Origin: Cruorifilaria tuberocauda
Lineage: Eukaryota > Nematoda > Chromadorea > Rhabditida > Onchocercidae
Direction: 5' to 3'
Length of the DNA stretch: 64,000 bases
Assembly: GCA_013365365.1 (NCBI GenBank)
Contig: JABVXU010000041.1
Span: 1 to 64,000, forward strand
Both the position numbers and the translations under genes were made by a program. Shown piece by piece: positions 26,440-38,807 of this stretch (positions are counted from its first letter, which is position 1; each line of letters opens with the position of its first letter). The notes below the pieces were generated by a model. The model did no database searches, was not told the origin of the DNA, and saw only the letters and a list, made by a program, of their open reading frames with translations.

Positions 26440-27846
26440 AAATTTTCTGCCATTCCATTTTAATACCACAGTTATTTATTTCTGAATGATAGATGTTTGA
26501 AGAAAGTATTATTCTAAATCGTAGTCAAGAAGAGAGGACATTTTCAATTAAGTAATTGGATAGATGGCTAGTGTTATGAGTGAAACTTAACATACCATAT
26601 CTATCTTCCTTTATAAAAATGGAATAAACCTTACGCATCGGATGGAAATTGATGTTAAGTAGTAATGAGTAAATATTTAGCTCTTTAATCTCTATGTTGT
26701 TGAGAAATGATGAAATAGGTAGTATTAGACACAAATAGAAAATATAGCATGTTTATTGAAGATTATCATGAAATTTAATGCGTAAACAAAAATTATAGAA
26801 GAGATACACGTAAATATAATATCCAAAATTGATAGTTTTCGAAGTGCCATGAATTTGTCGCAAAAGCATTTGTATTGTTTTCTTGCATTTATCTTAACCG
26901 TTCAAGTAATGTTTCGTTTAATTATAAATTATATTAAGCCGCTCATATTTTCTTCTCACTTCTATGTCTTTTCTTCTATTAAGTTAATGCGAAAGTGATT
27001 CGCATCACCTTTAGTTTTAGTGAAAAGCGGTATTTTGGTGTGCTTCTTGTTCATATTTCACATAATTTAACTTCGTTACTGCCCAATGCTGCATAGATCC
27101 AAATTCACATATTACTTGACCGTTAGATGTTGTCATGCTGTGTTTTGGTAAACTTTCTTAACATTTGTATACTTTTTTAGTGTAATGCCTTCATTCTTAA
27201 TTTTGTGACGATTGTGAACTGGTAGGTTTCATCAGTTGCCTTCAAAGAAAACATTGCCTTAATTGGATGCTTGTTAATTTGTAATAGTCTGTCAATTTTA
27301 TAGCACCTGTGACACCCTTTTTGATATTATTCAATTCTTGATATATTTATCCATTTATATTTTGGTTTTTTTTGGAAATGCATGAAATGTTGAATTCATT
27401 GGCAAACGTCTTAAAAAATTTCGTGGATTTAGCCCACTAAAATATTGGTTTAATTTAAGTAACCTATTCATCCAAATAGTTGATAATTTGATTATAGGTG
27501 TGAGAAACGGGGCAATATACTAGCTAATATTTTAACGTTCTTGGAATGAAATTTAAGATCTGTTAACGGAAAATGGTGAATAATCGTTATTCTTGTACAA
27601 ACGTCGGCGCTGGAAGCGGATGGGGTCGATCAAGGAAAACCCAAGTGGTAAAAATTTTGCGCAGAAAATGTAAAAGGTTTCTAGGTCCCGATCGAGGTTT
27701 AGTGTGCGCGGTGTTCATTTGTATTTGGTATACTGTGTGAATGAAAGCCATACTTGCGCTTAGAGGTAAAAACTCTTCAGAGGTTTCCCTAACATTCTTT
27801 GTTTCAGTCTTATATTTATAAACGTCCTACAAAAACTATCAGCAAA
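26440..27846. other. region between TBC1D13 and SIAH
   Basis: 1.4 kb with no coding exon seen. A strong acceptor (TTTGTTTCAG ending 27806) lies 40 bp before the SIAH start and probably marks trans-splicing or a 5' UTR intron. Confidence 0.5.
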
Positions 27847-29796
27847 ATGAGCAACGAGTTCAAACAGGGAAGTAGTACAACTTCAGCGCCGAACGGTCAG
27901 AACAACCCAACGCAGGGTGTTGCTACGCCACAACAAAAAACTGTTGGACGTGTCCAGGGTTCCACACCATCCGGTTCGTTTGTTTCATTTTTCGATTCTA
28001 ACATCCTCTTGGTAACTTTTTATCATTTCAGGTTCTATTTCAAATGCAGTAACTACGCAGAGCGTAGCACCTCAATTTGCTGTTGCTACGCCGCACAGTG
28101 TAACACATAACGCCAATCCAGAGGTTTGCGATTGCTTCTTAGTTGAAGAGCCTGATATCAGTCTGTTTGGAAATGACAGCTTTATTCAAGAAGCATTGAT
28201 ATTAGTAATGCTGTTTTCAGGTGCTATCCGTTTTTGAATGTCCTGTTTGCATGGATTACATGATGCCACCTTACCTGCAATGTCAAAGCGGTCATCTCGT
28301 ATGTGGCAATTGCCGTCCCAAACTAACATGCTGCCCTACCTGCAGGGGTCCAGTTCGTATGTTTCTTCAGTATTCAAATTAAAGTTGGAAAGACTTTTGT
28401 TGTTATGCTTCAAGTTTTTTTTTCCTCGAAGAAGAGGGAGAAGAAGGTACGAGATTATTTTTTTAATTTCAACTAGTATAATTGCACTCACCTTCTATGC
28501 GTTTTATTCAATGTCATTATAGCAAGCGTTCGAAATTTGGTGTTGGAGAAGATTGCTAACACCGTTATGTTTCCTTGCAAATTTGCTGGCTCAGGCTGTC
28601 CGCTTACATTTTCACACGTTGAAAAAGTGGAGCACGAGGAGCTTTGTGAGTTTCGGTAAGCATTCTTTGCTTCTATTGTGGTTTTAATTGATTTTTTAAT
28701 AAGGAATATGGGTCTCTTTTTACAGGCAAGAACAATATTTGCTTGCGTATTCTTCATTGTACTCTTATTTTCGGTAATATTTTATATTTCAAGAGAAATA
28801 TTTTAAATTTTCTATCGTGTGTATTTCTAGCCCATATTGTTGCCCCTGTCCAGGAGCATCGTGCAAATGGCAGGGAAATCTCTCGGAAGTTATGGGACAT
28901 CTCATGAAAGTTCATAAATCTATTACTACTTTGCAAGGTCTGTTCATTTTTTGCATCATGGAAGACAAAAACATCACTGTCGTTCATCATGAGCATGTTT
29001 TTGTATGTTTATTTGTTCTGCATTATGAATAGAGTATTATTTCGGCAGTTAAGAAAAGCTGAAAATAAATATGTAAATTGTCCAGAGTTGCACCACTGCT
29101 ACGACATTTTTGGCTTCCCAATCATGATTTAAAAGTCAAAGTTCATCTTTTTTCCTGCATCGCATTTAACAATAACTGCGAAGAGTAAATTAATTATAGG
29201 TGAAGACATCGTCTTTTTGGCAACTGATATCAATTTACCTGGTGCTGTAGATTGGGTGATGATGCAGTCCTGTTTCGGTTATCATTTTATGCTCGTGTTA
29301 GAAAAACAGGAGAAGTTCCAGGATGGCAATCAAATGTTCTATGCCGTCGTGCAATTGATTGGCGCTAAAAAAGAATCCGAGAATTTCATGTATCGGTAGG
29401 TTTTGTATTGGACCTGGTGTGTTGAGCATGAAATTTTTTTAACAGACGACTATGATGCTATGTTCAAGAACTTTCTTGATGCATCGGAGGATTTTGATAT
29501 GGATAACCAGAAGTGGTGCTTTGAAGTGGGATAGCATGTGAAAGAAAAATTGGATTGGATTTCAGTACAAAAATTCTCTTGAATTTGGTTTATGGAATTT
29601 TTTTATTTCTTTTTGCAGACTTGAATTAGCGACACATCGACGTCGTTTTAGCTGGGAGGCATCCCCGCGTAGCATACATGAAGGTGTGGCACATGCAATA
29701 TCTTTATCAGATTGTATGGCATTCGATAGCCAGACAGCCCAGTTGTTTGCCGAAAATGGTAATCTTGGTATCAATGTTACGATATCTATGGTTTGA
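27847..29796 (+). CDS. siah-1: SIAH-type RING E3 ubiquitin ligase
   Basis: Seven exons (27847-27973, 28032-28123, 28221-28356, 28523-28655, 28831-28937, 29200-29395, 29619-29796) give 322 residues, every junction in phase. A ~75-residue Ser/Thr/Gln-rich N-terminus precedes a C3HC4 RING at residues 80-114 ([18 protein letters not shown]). Two SIAH-type zinc fingers follow ([10 protein letters not shown] with [21 protein letters not shown] with HLMKVHK). The substrate-binding domain comes next ([20 protein letters not shown]) and the usual end is [21 protein letters not shown] dimers ubiquitinate cytoplasmic and nuclear targets for proteasomal decay. The body is highly conserved and only the N-terminus is variable. 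An upstream in-frame ATG is absent, so the start is well placed. Confidence 0.97.
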
Positions 29797-31111
29797 ACAT
29801 ATTCTCTAAGATAAAGACGTTATTCGATATCATGTTCTCGGTGATATTGATGGAAAGAACTAGAAAGAATGAGAAAAAGGATGGCATATATTGTGGATTT
29901 ATATTTTCAATAATTATTGATAACAACGGAAGTTTTTATAAATACTTTTCTTAACAGCAGCTCCAGTACAGCTTATCGTTTGTTAAGATGTGTTTGTATA
30001 TATAGAATCAGTGAACTTACACTTATTTGATTACTTTAATTATCTTTAAAAATTTTTGTTTCATCATTAGCATTAGTATAGGAGTATAAAGTCTGAAAAG
30101 ACAAACGAGATGAATATGTGACTTGAAGATTAAAGCCTTCAAAGAAAAGCACTTTTGTATTTGAAGTGGATTTAATGTGTACTGGCTCTGTATTTCCTGA
30201 TGCGAAAATTTCTGTCTCTATGCGTAAATGATGATTGTTACGCATCCAACTTCTCTTTAATCATTTTTTGTTATTATGTTTTTTGCAATTTCTTACCGAA
30301 ACTGGGTAAAATCATTTTTTTAAATGGCAGAAGATCCTGTCAAATCCGACAGTTATTATGCAATCATTAATGATAAGTAATGATGATATATAGCATCACT
30401 TAGCGCGGTTCTTCCACAAAATTCATCTTAATCTGTTTTTTCTTCAGATGACCATGTTATCTCTATATCAAATTATTGTCTTTTGCTTGGTTGTGTTCTA
30501 TGGAATTTTTTTTTACTTAAGCGTTCCACTCTCGTCTACAGTCACAAAAACACACAGCCTTTAATGCACATTTCACAGCACTTATCTTTGCTGCTTTTGC
30601 TTATTTATCGTTGTCTGTTTCGTTATGAAAAAGATTTGTTTTCATTCAAAAGATACAAATCATATTTAAGATGGAAATCCTGATTCATAACACGGATAAC
30701 AATCAATTTTAGTTAATTTTTGTTGAAGGACTATTGCTTGCATTTCTAGAGTAATTCGATATATTTTAGTGTAAATTACCATCCTATACCATTATCCAGA
30801 GGCTCTCCCCCTATCATTATTTTTCATATAGAGTATGTCTTGCTGATAGAATTCCGTAATGGTCTTTTAGTCAAAATGAATAATAATGGAAAAGATCAAA
30901 GAAGTTGTTGAACTTGAATGCTATATTTTTGTATATACTATTTTGCTTCTACTGTTTATATGTATTGGACGATAATAGCATGCGGCTTGCATTTATTATG
31001 CATAAAAGCGTTTCTGGTTAAATTAGATCTAACCGATTATCATTTGTTAAATTAATATTCATTCAGTGTCATCTTCACCAATGCTCGAGAGAAGCAAGAA
31101 TCTGAGGATTT
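29797..31111. other. convergent 3' region between SIAH and FAHD1
   Basis: 1.3 kb of AT-rich DNA between two gene ends pointing at each other. No exon or RNA gene seen. Confidence 0.5.
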
Positions 31112-32027
31112 TTACTGAACATAAAATTTAAATGATGCGATATTTTCCAAACCAAATTCGATGCAATCACCAGATTTTACAGCCGTTACGCCTGATGGTG
31201 TACCCGTGAGGAGCACATCACCCGGTTCCATAGTAACGTATTTCGTTAAAAGTTCGATTAAAGTTGGTATGTCAAAAATCATGGCGTCGGTACGACAGCG
31301 TTGCTTTTCTTCACAATTTATACGACAAAATAGCTCGACATCATGCGGATTGGCAATTTTGCTGATTTCAATGAAAGAACCTACTGGACATGAGGTATCG
31401 AACGATTTTGCCAAGAACCAAGGTGTCCCTGTCTTCTTCGCTTCTTCCTGGAAATTGAACGGTATAGATTAGAAACTGTATTCTAAAAGTCAACTTCCTG
31501 CGCAGGCCTGTCCATTATTTCATAGACTTAACAATTATGCTAACTTTAAGATTCACGAAAGCGGTCAGAATCTAAAGCTATAGTTTTTTGGTAATGCTGA
31601 AGAGTTGTCTTGCCCCATACAAAAAAGTCTGATGACAAATGACCTGAAAGTCCCGAGCTGTCATGTCCAAGGCTACTGTGTACCCACCAATATAGTTAAA
31701 TGCTTGTGAGGATGGAATATTTTTCGCTGTCTTGCTGAAAATTACACCGAGTTCCACTTCTTGATGTAATATCTTACAGCCAAATGGTCGAATGATAGGT
31801 TGTCCTTGTGACACATAGCTGTTTGTCGATTTCACGAAAAATATTGGCATTTTTGGTATCGTGTTTCCCAGTTCCAAAGCATGTTCCTGTAAAATTCATT
31901 CATTAATTGAGCTCTTCTAATTCACAAAATATGCATATATTCATTAATTGTGACAAACCTTATAATTTCTACCAACACAAACAATCTTCTTCCCAAGAAT
32001 ACGAAAATTTGACAACTGTACTACCAT
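31112..32027 (-). CDS. FAHD1: FAHD1: acylpyruvase / oxaloacetate decarboxylase
   Basis: Three exons, 32027-31959, 31886-31644 and 31447-31112, join in phase 0 and give 215 residues (human about 221). The fumarylacetoacetate hydrolase fold is clear: KKIVCVGRNYK then EHALELGN, the metal ligands in HQEVELGVIF (Glu66, Glu68) and LDMTARDFQ (Asp97), the TPWFLAKSFDTSCPVG block and GDVLLTGTPSGV near the end. Family members are Mg/Mn-dependent mitochondrial enzymes cleaving acylpyruvates and decarboxylating oxaloacetate. No long mitochondrial presequence precedes the fold, as in vertebrate FAHD1. All catalytic residues I know of are present, so it should be active. Confidence 0.95.
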
Positions 32028-33420
32028 GTTTCAAGCAGATATCTCTTGGCCAATTAATTGGAGGAAACTGTTCGAATGGAGAGAACGGAGCGAGTGTTCA
32101 CTGAGGTCTTATGAAAAATGATGTCTCATTCATTTACTATTATATCATTCATTGAATTTATTGTCGTATGCTATCAAATAATTTGCCAATGTCAATAGAG
32201 TACATTGTTTTATTTTAGCAAAATTATCATCGCTTCGTTTGAATTACTTAACAAATTTCACTGTAATATGGACATAACAAATGGATTTTGCATATCAAAT
32301 GGTTTAAAGGGTTTAAAGGATTTGTTGTATTTTCATATTCTTCAGCGTCTGAAAAATATAAACGAAACTGCAAACATGTTGGAAGTGGTAATAACAGTTA
32401 GAAGGAAATAAGTTCGGTTTTCACTGGTATTTCTATGTTTATTTCTGTGTCCTTCCACGAAAAATTGTTTAAAATTCTGGTGGAGCGATAACTGTTGGGC
32501 CATTAGTGGTTATCAGTTATCTAGTGTAATTAATTAATCCTTTTCATAACATTTCACATGTAACTTTTCGAATTGCATGAAATATTCCGAAAATGTTCAT
32601 TTTCAAAATCCTTTTAGTTTTAACTTAAAGTAATTCATCACACGAAATAGTGATAAATCATAAGATTTTTTATTAATATATAAATAAGCAACCATAAGGT
32701 TTATGCATGTCAAATTTTCTACAAAAATATTAACATATCTGGAAATTGTCTAATTGATATCAAATTATATAAAGTGATTATATCTTTGGTATGGTTTATA
32801 TTTTTGGCAATTTGTTGTTACGATCAAGATCTTGGGATATTTTCATCTCGAAGTTTTATCTGTTGTAAATAATCAAAATGTAAAAGTAACTAGTGATGGA
32901 ATGAATCAAATTTACAACACATATTCAGTTTTCATTGTAAAGAATGCGATTGGGACAGAAATCTGGAACAATACGTAACATCATTTCCTTGCTGAGAATC
33001 ATTAAATTAATTTCATTTTGTTCATTCGAATAGGTATTATTATATTTAGCACTATTTCGAAAAGTATTCGGCAAGTGACTTTTTTCAACACATTCAACAA
33101 CATTTCGAGCTCCGTCTTCCTGAAAGAAATTCTTTCTTTCAGTCCCCAAAAAGTTTTTCTTTTTTTCGAATTGGAAATTGTAAGGCATATGAGTGAAAAC
33201 TCAACGGTGAAATAAAAAAAAAAACTGATTTAAAATCAAGATAGAGTTCAGAATTTGCAGATGGTATGAAAACCTCTTTTTCTAAATAATAAAATTTTTT
33301 AACTAAAATCAATTCTTAAAATTATTAAAATTAAAAATTTAATAGATTCAGCTGGTTTTCCTATTTTTCAGTTTTTTTAGCATTTGAAAAATATCTATTA
33401 AACTTCTAAATTATATCAGT
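32028..33420. other. intergenic, nothing supported
   Basis: Upstream flank of FAHD1. It holds only short open frames without splice partners. Confidence 0.5.
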
Positions 33421-35700
33421 GAGAAACTGAAATTCGTACGACCTAGCATAGCTGAAGCATCCAGAAGTACTGTCCGATGGTGAAAACATTTCCCACAAGC
33501 TTGAAGATATTTTCGAGCACATAAATCTAAATTAAACATGAATTAAAGATTATTATTTCTCAATTCATGAATTTCATTTAGAATCAACTAAAACAGATCT
33601 TACAGCATATTTCATCATGTTTGTTCCTTATGATCGTGATAATTCATACAGATTGCTTGGAAAATACTGTGTTAGATTTCAGTACATAATTAATTCAAAT
33701 GAAAATATCCACCATTTTCGCAAATCATTTCTAGTTTAAAATCCAAAAAAATTTGGTGTTTGAAAATGAATTTATTCTCATACAAAGAGAAATGGATAGA
33801 ATTTGAATGCCTTTTTAACAATAAAGTCCGGTATGAGTACAATGAATATACGACAAATTCGAGTTCGAGTTCATTTCATGTTTTGATTGCATTCTACAAT
33901 TTTCTGCACTTTGTTTCACCGGATAAATGCCGATGAAATAAATCAACCCATTTTTGATTGAAAGTGAACGGATGAAATTTTTTATGCATTTCGAATATGT
34001 GCCGTAACTTTCGTTCAGAATGAGCAGAACGCTTAGAATGTTTAACAATGCTAGCAAACAATGCCAGAGTTTTTGCAAATTCCCTGAAGATATTATCAGA
34101 ATAGCGATTGTCAAGATTTATATTAACAATAATCGTTTTCTATCTCTCTCTCAGTCTCTCTTTCCTCATTCTCATTCAAATCTCAACACTTAATAATTAG
34201 CCAAAGATAAAATTATGATAAGAGCAAAGATTCAGATAATTTTAGTGTTTTATTTTTTCTCGATAAGCTTATGTTTCCTTCACATTTCGGTTCCTTCTCT
34301 ACTAAATTCCTTTAGTGAAATATGGATAAGTAACCTGTACAAAGCAGAGGTAAGTGTAATAATTTTAACTCCTTTTGGCGTTGCAACACCTATCAGCTCA
34401 TTCAACAGATAGAGCTGTTATAAATAATTTACCTAAAATTAAAATCTGATAAAATTTCATGAAAAGTTGCGATTGTACTACATTGCATTCATAGTTTTTG
34501 TGAAAGATTTGATTAATAAAAACACCTGCGACAAACAAGCAGGCGGATTAACCGGTAGAATTATGGTTTCATTTTTAAATACATCATCATTTTTAAAAGC
34601 AATAGATTAAAATGAAAATAATTTATGAATTAATGAGAAGGTTGTAAAGTACCGAACCTGGAATGTGGTATCAAATCCATCCTTCGCTTTGCATATTTTT
34701 AGCAATAATACACCAGCATTTAAAATGATTATATCGTAGTATCTGTAATTATTCGTTGTCACTGAGTAAGTAAAACTTGAAGGAATCTCATAATGGAAGA
34801 ATAGATTTCCTTTTCTTTCACAAAATAATAATTTATTTTGCTTTTAATACTAAATTAATTACTGCTTGATGTATTTACCGTGTCATTCCATAGTTTATTA
34901 CGTTTTGATGTATATTTTTGGAGATAATAAAATTGCCTTTTTTAACAGTCAAATTAAATTTTTTTTTGCGAAGTTCCGACGGTTGTATAGTACGAACCTT
35001 TTTTAAAATACTCTATCAGATCTTATCAAATCATAGCAATTCCATAGTAAACTGGTAGGTTACTAAAAAAGAAATTTTGTTGCTAATTGCTAAATTCAAA
35101 TCTGCTTCTATAGCTTTTTTAAGCAAATTTTATTTTTTCTGCTTGAATTACGTACTGCATTTAGTTGCTGTATTAAATAGGGTGGAAAAAATAGAAGATA
35201 CTTGTGAAAAAATTAAGAATTTCTTATCTCGTATTCTACAACACTGAAAAACGTGAAAGATTCACTTCTTCTAAGTATTAATCACACTAACACTCTTTGA
35301 AACTGATGACAGTTCACATAGATCAATGATAATAAAATCAATTGACGCGCTACCGTTCTAAAAATATTTAAAGTTTTCTAAATTATAAAACAACAATCGC
35401 ACAGCAAATATCTTGTTGATTCTGTACTTCTTTTAACTCTTCACCTTTGCTATCTTAAAAAAAGTGCGAAACCCAATTTTTGTTGTGCACTTCCCTCAAT
35501 ATCAATTTATTATTGAAATTATGGAAATTTTGATTTCGATAAAAACTAAATGAAGCTAGCAATATAAAATTGCAAACCAATTGTTTAACAATGGATGCAC
35601 AGGCATTTTTTGCCTTATCAATGTTACTACATGCAATGGTAACGCGATACCCTTTGGCACATAACTGCAGTGCGGTATGATATCCTCTCAAATGATAGTT
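33420..35700 (-). pseudogene. short-chain dehydrogenase (WWOX/retinol dehydrogenase-like), decayed or very diverged
   Basis: Minus-strand exon-like blocks appear in the right order for an SDR. Block 35700-35573 has GYHTALQLCAKGYRVTIAC and ends phase 0. Block 35357-35300 follows in phase, with DFIIIDLCELSSVSKS. Block 34735-34660 holds the NAG motif (YYDIIILNAGV) and KDGFDTTFQ, followed by a donor. Weak similarity continues near 34085-34010 (LWHCLLALLNIL, then an ILNES strand) and 33475-33425 (SYARSYEF, where YxxxK is expected). The Rossmann TGxxxGIG is not seen: the exon begins NYHLRGYHT, losing the glycines. The YxxxK lysine also seems to be replaced, and the helix between the second and third blocks is missing. 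The family call is good. The relic call is inference, since I may have missed exons. Confidence 0.55.
34215..34349 (+). CDS. possible signal-peptide exon
   Basis: A 45-codon plus-strand frame starts MIRAKIQIILVFYFFSISL, typical of a signal peptide, and ends exactly at GAG|GTAAGT, an excellent donor, in phase 0. I could not find the downstream exon. It overlaps an intron of the minus-strand dehydrogenase. It may be chance, or the first exon of a small secreted peptide gene. Confidence 0.3.
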
Positions 35701-36373
35701 CTATTGAAAGACGTGTCTGGGTAAAATATGTTTAGGTAGAAATTAAATTCACTTCTTCACCATTGTTTCCGCTTTGATCAAACTCCGCGCATTATATATT
35801 CTTTATTTACCACTATTTTTCATGCCGCATTGCATAAACTTGATTTGTAACATTAAACTTTTGCTAAACATTCGTACAGCATTTCCGCGTTTTTATTCAT
35901 TCAATATGTTTCCATTACTCAACTAATTTGATAATGGCCATAATTAAAACTGTTTAAAGTAAGGAGGAAAAACTATCTTACACGATATAAAGAGTATTCA
36001 ACTCCTTCGAATTCGAATAACAGAACTGGACAAATGGAAGGAAAAAGAATACAATCCAAAGCAAGAAATGAGAGTAAACGGTATATCACTCCTTTTTTAA
36101 AGTTTCTTGAATGGGAAATTCGCCATTCTTAAAAATCAGAATAATGTTTGGTACGTAACCATTTAGCAGAGTACCCTTTTTAATCGCTGTGCTTGATCAT
36201 CTTAAAATTTCTGCAGACCATAAACAAGTATGAAAGGATGAAATGTTGGTCCATAAACGAAGCTTGATTAAGCTGATCATCCAAAGAATTATCATGTACC
36301 CTTTCATTTAATTTTCGAGTGCTAGTCAACAGATTACAAACCAATCTTTTATTGAAGATGAACGAAAAAGTAA

Positions 36374-38807
36374 TCACTTGCGACATAAATAAAGAATGTT
36401 CAAATTAAATTTTGAAAACGGATTTGGGCGAATTTCAACTTTCTCAAAGCCAGCATCACCGAGCAGTTGCTTAGCTTTTTCGCGTCCCCACATTACACCG
36501 AGTCCCATTGCATCTGAAAGTAGCAATTTGACTGATGCAATTGTGATATATGGAAAAATAGAAAATCAGCTAATAACAGTTAAACAATTGCGTCAAATGT
36601 TTCGAAGCGTTTTCCACTGCAGAAAACTTCCTATTTCACTGCGATATATGAAAAATCAAATGTAACTTCAGAATAAGCATTTCCTGCCTTCCCGAATACT
36701 GGTATTAAATCCTCACAAATCTACAAAAATACTCTTTTAAAAATGATCGTGAATGCTCAAGGAAATTAAAATTGCTGTAATTTATACAGATAAAAGGATA
36801 ACGTTTACCTTCAGAGTTCATTCCCACCGGAAGGGAATGTGACAGTGATAAGCCATACATGCATGTAGATATATCCATTTCTTTATCTTTATAAACATTG
36901 CCTGTACCATCCGTTTCAATCATTGAAAACAGACCGTCTGGTTTCAGAACACGATATATCTCTTTCAAGCACTGAACTACAAGTGAAATAAGTCCTTTTT
37001 CTTTTATTTATCAACAAATCTGCAAACAGTACTGTATCTACGAATCTGTAATTGTAGCAAATTAAAAGAAGAGGCATACGCGATCAGGTCTCATTAGTTT
37101 GTGGCAAGCATCGAACATCATCACCCAGTCAAATTTCTCTGTCCATTCATCTTTCATCATCTGACTATCCATTTGCAAATACGACACATTATCAAGACCA
37201 GCATTAGCTTCATCTCTTTTCTTGTTCGCTCCAACAACAGCTTCGAGTGAAATGTCGATTCCGGTGAAAAAGCATTTTGGATAATGACTCCCTAAAAACC
37301 ATTAAAAAACGTAACTCCAAATATATTAAACCTATGGTGTCATGATATTAATTCTGGCGATACTGATGCAGACTAAAAAATTACCTAATTCTGCAATATT
37401 CATTCCTCGACCACAATGTACGTCAAGTACTCGGATTCCACCTTTTTTCAGTTTGTCTTGCATCTCTGTTGCAGATACAAATTTGTTGATAATATTTTCT
37501 CCATGTGCAGCTTCCGAAATTGATGCCATTGTTTTATCAAATTCATCAAACGCGTCGCTGTTCATTCCTGCGAATATTTTTAATTAACAGTACGATCATT
37601 AATTTTATTTTGTTAACAAATTTTATGAATTACTGGACTCTATCAGCTGTCGAATTCTGAGGTCTATGGAAACAGTGGAAAATTAATCTCAGGTAATATT
37701 CACATAATGAGCTAATGTTATCCAATCTTTTATGTTTAATCTGAAATTCCCTAAAAAACAAAAAATAACAAGCAAGAAACAAAAATAACATAGGACAAAA
37801 ACAAACTTGGCAGCTTACAACACAAAATTAAAACAATAAGAATAAATAAGGAAACGGAAAAAGCGCTATCACCACCAAACAAGTATTGAAGGGCAAGCAC
37901 AAATGATTTGGGATACAAAAAATATAAGGGAAGTAAGAAACATAAAGCGGATGAAATGGAACATGGAAGAAATTTTCTGAATATCCCTTATTCTATCAGA
38001 ATTCAAAATACAATTTGTTTGCAATAAGCAAACCAAGCACATAATAACACAAAAATTCTTCGTGAACAATTTTTAGAACCAAACTCTTCTACAAGAACTG
38101 TTTAATATACCTAATGGCCCATCTTTCCTAAACAACTCGATGACAGTTCGGTGCATCTTAGCACAGATAACGACAAATCGTTGAATGACGAGCAATACAT
38201 TCGGTTTATCGCCACAAAGATCCCCAACGCGATCCTCTCTGATCCAGAATTTTTTGCCACTCTCATCCACCTCAATAATCTTACCACAGGCCATAAGGCA
38301 CAACCACTCGCGTACATAACTAAAATTTCCAAATTCAACATTTTAAATAATAAATCGCTATATATCAGTTCATGACAGTATTACCGTTCTTTCATATCGG
38401 CTTTTTCAGCAATCGTTGTAGAAGTGGCTGGTTCAGTCTCCGATGATACAGCAACAAGAGCATTGAATAACTGAAGCTCATGTCCGATGACAAGTCCAAT
38501 AGACAGCATTCCATCGTTCACTATTTCCTGTAATAATGTTTCCTGCACTATCGATATAATTGGGAAGTTAAGAAGTCCTACAATTCTTAGACCTACGCCA
38601 GAGATTCATCTAAGTTTTTTTTCCGGTGATACTGGAGCTGCACACTTCAACTACAGTAATTCATCTCTTCCAAAATATCATTCTAATTCATCACTAATAA
38701 TGATTATAATGGTATATGATATGAGCTCAGGTAGAGAATGAGAAGTGGTGACGCAAAAGATAACGTCAAATAATTCTTACCAAAAGACGCTTTGAGAAAT
38801 CCTCCAT
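36374..38807 (-). CDS. SAM-dependent methyltransferase with winged-helix N-terminus
   Basis: Seven exons join in phase: 38807-38781, 38527-38385, 38319-38111, 37567-37385, 37291-37080, 36971-36809 and 36513-36374, giving 349 residues. The N-terminal ~115 residues look like the winged-helix dimerisation domain of Rv2258c-like methyltransferases (ADMKERYVREWLCLMACGKI). The class I methyltransferase fold follows: motif I VLDVHCGRGMNIAELG (residues 164-179), GIDIS as the acidic end of strand 2, DWVMMFDACHKL, and LKEIYRVLKPDGLFSMIE. C. elegans has a small expanded family of this layout (R08E5/R08F11 type, from memory) whose substrate I do not know. Motif I has His where most members have Gly. The ending is FNLNILYLCRK. 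The first exon encodes only nine residues but has a perfect GTAAGA donor. Confidence 0.88.

Noticed and set aside
28238..28522. Plus-strand 94-codon frame overlapping the SIAH RING exon
   Set aside because: It is a shadow frame of the RING-coding exon and its intron.
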